Source: Bosea sp. NBC_00550 (GTDB lineage: Bacteria; Pseudomonadota; Alphaproteobacteria; Rhizobiales; Beijerinckiaceae). Taken from it: a stretch of DNA of 64,000 bases. Shown here piece after piece: positions 61,622-64,000 of this stretch. Both the position numbers and the translations under genes were made by a program. Positions within the stretch are counted from its first letter, which is position 1; each line of letters opens with the position of its first letter. The notes below the pieces were generated by a model, which did no database searches, had not been told where the DNA came from, and saw only the letters and a list, made by a program, of their open reading frames with translations. The DNA lies in contig NZ_CP102772.1 of assembly GCF_026020075.1 (NCBI RefSeq), positions 2,542,001 through 2,606,000 of the forward strand. The letters are read 5' to 3'.

Positions 61622-63376
61622 ATGTCCAAGCGGAACCAGCCCGAACTGCCGGAGGAGGCCGATGTCGTCGTCGTCGGCTCCGGTGCAGCAGCGCTAGCGG
61701 CCGCGGCGGCGCTTAGTATCAAGGGACTTGACGTCATCATTCTGGAGAAGGCCGACTGCTTTGGCGGCACCACGGCCTTCTCCGGCGCGGCGATGTATCT
61801 GCCACTCACGAAGAAAGCAGCCGCCGCCGGTGTGCACGACTCCCGTGAAGATGTGCTGCGCTATCTCGACAACGTCGTCGGGACTGCGGCGCCAGCCGAT
61901 CTGCGGGTCGCTTTCGTTGACCATGCCGACGAGGCGCTCCGCTTCTTCGAGGACAACACCCATCTGCGCTACACGCTGCGCGGCCTGGCGCCGGATTACC
62001 ATCCCGAGAAGGACGGCGCCGTCGAGGCGAGCCGGGTTCTCGATGTCTGCGAGTTCGACGGCCGGCGCCTTGGGCTGCACTTCAAGGAGCTGCGCGCGCC
62101 TCTCGCAACCCATCTCGTCTTTGGCGGGATGATGGTCAACCGCCAGGATGTGCAGACGCTGCTGCAGTTCGGCCGCAACGCCGCTGCGACCTGGCGCGGC
62201 ACCAAGCTGATTGCGCGCTATGCCCGCGACCGGCTGCGCTGGCCGCGCGGCACGCGCCTCGTCGTCGGCAGTGCTCTGGTGGCGCGTCTCGCCGCGACAG
62301 TGCTCGAGCGCGGCGTCTCGCTGTTCCTGAATTCGCCCGTCACCGGTCTTGTGCGAGATCCCGCGTCGGGACGCGTCGACGGCGTTGTCGTGACGCAGCC
62401 GGATGGCAGCCACCGCCGCATCGTCGCGCGCCAGGCCGTGGTAATGGCGACCGGCGGCTTCGCGCGCAACGAGGCGATGAGCGCGGCCGAGCGCCGATCC
62501 GGCAGCTCGCCGCACCAGAGCATGCTGCCTGCGACCAATCGCGGCGACGGCATCGCTGTTGCGCGATCAATCGGTGGAGCATTCGGGCCCGAGGCGGCCG
62601 GCTCGTTCTTCTGGACACCCGTCTCGCTACGCCACGACCGTGACGGCGACATCACTCCGTTTGCGCATCTGACGCTGGATCGGGCAAAGCCCGGCATCAT
62701 CGCCATCGATCGCGAGGGGAAGCGCTTCACCAACGAGGCGGATTCCTATCATCGCTTCGGACAGGCGCTTCAAAGCCTGAAACCCCTGCTGCAGAATGGC
62801 CCGCTTGCCTGGCTGATCTGCGACGCCCTCGCATTGCGCCGCTATGGGCTCGGCTTGGCCCGGCCTTTTCCGGCGCATCGCGCCAATCGCGCGCTGATCG
62901 CATCCGGTTACCTGTTCCAGGCTCCGACCCTGGAGGCACTCGCAGAACGCCTCGGCATCTCGCCCAGTGCGCTGGCCGATACGGTCGCACGCTGTAATCG
63001 CTTCGCCGCGACCGGCCGCGACGAGGATTTCGGCAAGGGAAGTTCGCGCCACAATACCGCGTTGGGCGATCCCGGCGTGGCCCCGAACCCGTGCCTTGCC
63101 CCACTCAGTGCCGGCCCATTCTATGCCGTGGCGCTCTATAGTGGCGATCTCGGCACCGCCCGCGGCCTCTGCTCCGATACCAGCGCACGCGTGTTAGACG
63201 ATGCCGGTCAACCGATCGCCGGCCTCTATGCCGTCGGCAACGACATGCAGTCGATCATGGGCGGCACCTATCCGGGCCCCGGCATCACCCTCGGCCCGGC
63301 TTTGGTCTTTGCCTATCTCGCCGCCAGCGACATCGCGGAGCGCGCGGCGGCCGCGAATGCACGCCAACAAGGATAA
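61622..63376 (+). CDS. FAD-dependent oxidoreductase, 3-ketosteroid-delta1-dehydrogenase-like
   Basis: 584-residue flavoprotein. FAD motif VVVVGSGAAALAAAAALSIK at residues 15-34, GGTTAFSGAAMYLP near 47, VVMATGGFARNEAM near 275 and the C-terminal YAVGNDMQSIMGGTYPGPGI with TLGPALVFAYLAA, diagnostic of the KsdD/flavocytochrome-c group. It introduces a double bond alpha,beta to a ketone in steroids or in smaller cyclic ketones. It sits 9 bases after the Gfo/Idh gene, so dehydrogenation of the ketone made by that enzyme is plausible. It is longer than, and distinct from, the flavoprotein at 50275. Confidence 0.9.
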   Translation: MSKRNQPELPEEADVVVVGSGAAALAAAAALSIKGLDVIILEKADCFGGTTAFSGAAMYLPLTKKAAAAGVHDSREDVLRYLDNVVGTAAPADLRVAFVDHADEALRFFEDNTHLRYTLRGLAPDYHPEKDGAVEASRVLDVCEFDGRRLGLHFKELRAPLATHLVFGGMMVNRQDVQTLLQFGRNAAATWRGTKLIARYARDRLRWPRGTRLVVGSALVARLAATVLERGVSLFLNSPVTGLVRDPASGRVDGVVVTQPDGSHRRIVARQAVVMATGGFARNEAMSAAERRSGSSPHQSMLPATNRGDGIAVARSIGGAFGPEAAGSFFWTPVSLRHDRDGDITPFAHLTLDRAKPGIIAIDREGKRFTNEADSYHRFGQALQSLKPLLQNGPLAWLICDALALRRYGLGLARPFPAHRANRALIASGYLFQAPTLEALAERLGISPSALADTVARCNRFAATGRDEDFGKGSSRHNTALGDPGVAPNPCLAPLSAGPFYAVALYSGDLGTARGLCSDTSARVLDDAGQPIAGLYAVGNDMQSIMGGTYPGPGITLGPALVFAYLAASDIAERAAAANARQQG

Positions 63377-63380
63377 GCCG

Positions 63381-64000
63381 ATGAATCGTCGCGACATCTC
63401 GCTCGCCCAGCTCGGCATGAACGATGCCGGGCCGGTCGCCCTGATCGAAGCGGCAGCGTCTGCCGGGTTCGGCTCCGTCGGTCTGCCGCTGCGCTCGGGC
63501 GCGCTCAGGCCGCTGAAGTTCGAGATCGTTGACGATCCGGCGATGGTCACCGCGATCGAACGCGCCTGCAAAGCCACCGGCGTCGGAATCTTCGACGTGG
63601 AATCGCTCGTGCTCGGCCATGAGCCGCCCGATGATGCGCTGCGCCGCACATTCGAGATCGCGGCGAGGATCGGCGCGTCGCGCATGTCATGCCTCGGCTA
63701 CGAACCGGCGATCGGCCCGGGCCGAATGCAGGACGGTGAGACGGCTGAAAGGTTTGCCGCGCTTTGCGCCGTGGCCGCAGAGTTCGATCTGCTGATCGGG
63801 ATCGAATTCATGCTGTTCCGCTCGATCCGCACTCTTGGTGACGCAGTCTCAGTAATCGAGGCAGCCGGTGCGCCGAATGCCCGCATCATCCTGGACGCAC
63901 TGCATGTCCATCGCTCGGGCGCGACGGTAGCCGATGTGGCCGCCCTACCTGCAGGAATCGTCTCTCACCTTCAGCTATGCGACGCCGCCGCATCCGCGCC
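63381..64000 (+). CDS. Sugar phosphate isomerase/epimerase-like TIM-barrel protein (3' end outside window)
   Basis: The frame is open from ATG 63381 to the window end (206 codons so far). The pattern is that of the AP-endonuclease-2/xylose-isomerase-like barrel: SLAQLGMNDAGPVALIEAAA, GFGSVGLPL, a central strand GIEFMLFRSI near residue 145 (metal-ligand Glu) and ILDALHVHRSG near 170 (Asp and His ligands). It follows the flavoprotein by 4 bases. Enzymes of this family isomerise, epimerise or dehydrate keto-sugars and ring ketones. Confidence 0.85.
   Translation, partial: MNRRDISLAQLGMNDAGPVALIEAAASAGFGSVGLPLRSGALRPLKFEIVDDPAMVTAIERACKATGVGIFDVESLVLGHEPPDDALRRTFEIAARIGASRMSCLGYEPAIGPGRMQDGETAERFAALCAVAAEFDLLIGIEFMLFRSIRTLGDAVSVIEAAGAPNARIILDALHVHRSGATVADVAALPAGIVSHLQLCDAAASA

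Overview
The window looks like a G+C-rich alphaproteobacterial chromosome segment, most likely Hyphomicrobiales (Bosea/Rhizobium-like). This rests on codon usage, a groESL operon with a CIRCE-like operator, many polar amino-acid ABC transporters, HcnABC/opine-oxidase-type flavoproteins and several IS6-family elements. The genus is inference. I saw no rRNA, tRNA, CRISPR array or replication origin.

Left catabolic block (1-13,492). An amino-acid ABC transporter (3' end of a binding protein, permease, ATPase) is followed by a DAO-type flavoprotein and a LysR regulator. On the minus strand come two subunits of an HcnA/HcnB-like (opine/sarcosine/hydroxyproline oxidase-like) complex and a HyuA/HyuB ATP-dependent hydantoinase/oxoprolinase. 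The likely third oxidase subunit (DAO/HcnC-like) is divergent, and an Fe-S flavin oxidoreductase of the trimethylamine-dehydrogenase type follows. The set suggests uptake, ring opening and oxidation of a cyclic amide or N-substituted amino acid.

Plastic middle (13,493-39,000). A GntR regulator and a dipeptide-type ABC transporter with an amidohydrolase survive. An IS6 element has replaced the last codons of the amidohydrolase and is joined to a beheaded ParB-methyltransferase, followed by a DUF5681 protein and a large terminase. groESL comes next. Then there is a graveyard of IS6, IS110, IS481 and IS5 relics. Embedded in it are a SelA-like PLP enzyme cut off from its transporter operon, an orphan binding protein, a GH51 arabinofuranosidase cut off from its transporter operon, and an XRE-cupin regulator.

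Main catabolic operon (39,192-55,262), divergent from a second XRE-cupin regulator. It encodes a DapA-like lyase, an FAD 2-hydroxyacid dehydrogenase, a three-gene amino-acid ABC transporter, a DadA-like oxidase, an ornithine-cyclodeaminase-like reductase, and two FMN 2-hydroxyacid oxidases sandwiching a ThDP decarboxylase-like enzyme. A fumarate-reductase-type flavoprotein, a threonine-aldolase-like enzyme and a molybdenum hydroxylase large subunit complete it. The molybdenum subunit has Gln where the catalytic Glu is expected. A plausible logic is amino acid to 2-oxo/2-hydroxy acid to aldehyde to acid; the substrate cannot be read from the sequence.

Right end (55,263-64,000). Two IS6 copies in direct orientation bracket a small membrane-protein gene. 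A further catabolic group follows: NTF2-like proteins, an orphan Bug-type binding protein, a Gfo/Idh/MocA oxidoreductase, a 3-ketosteroid-dehydrogenase-like flavoprotein and the start of a TIM-barrel isomerase/epimerase.
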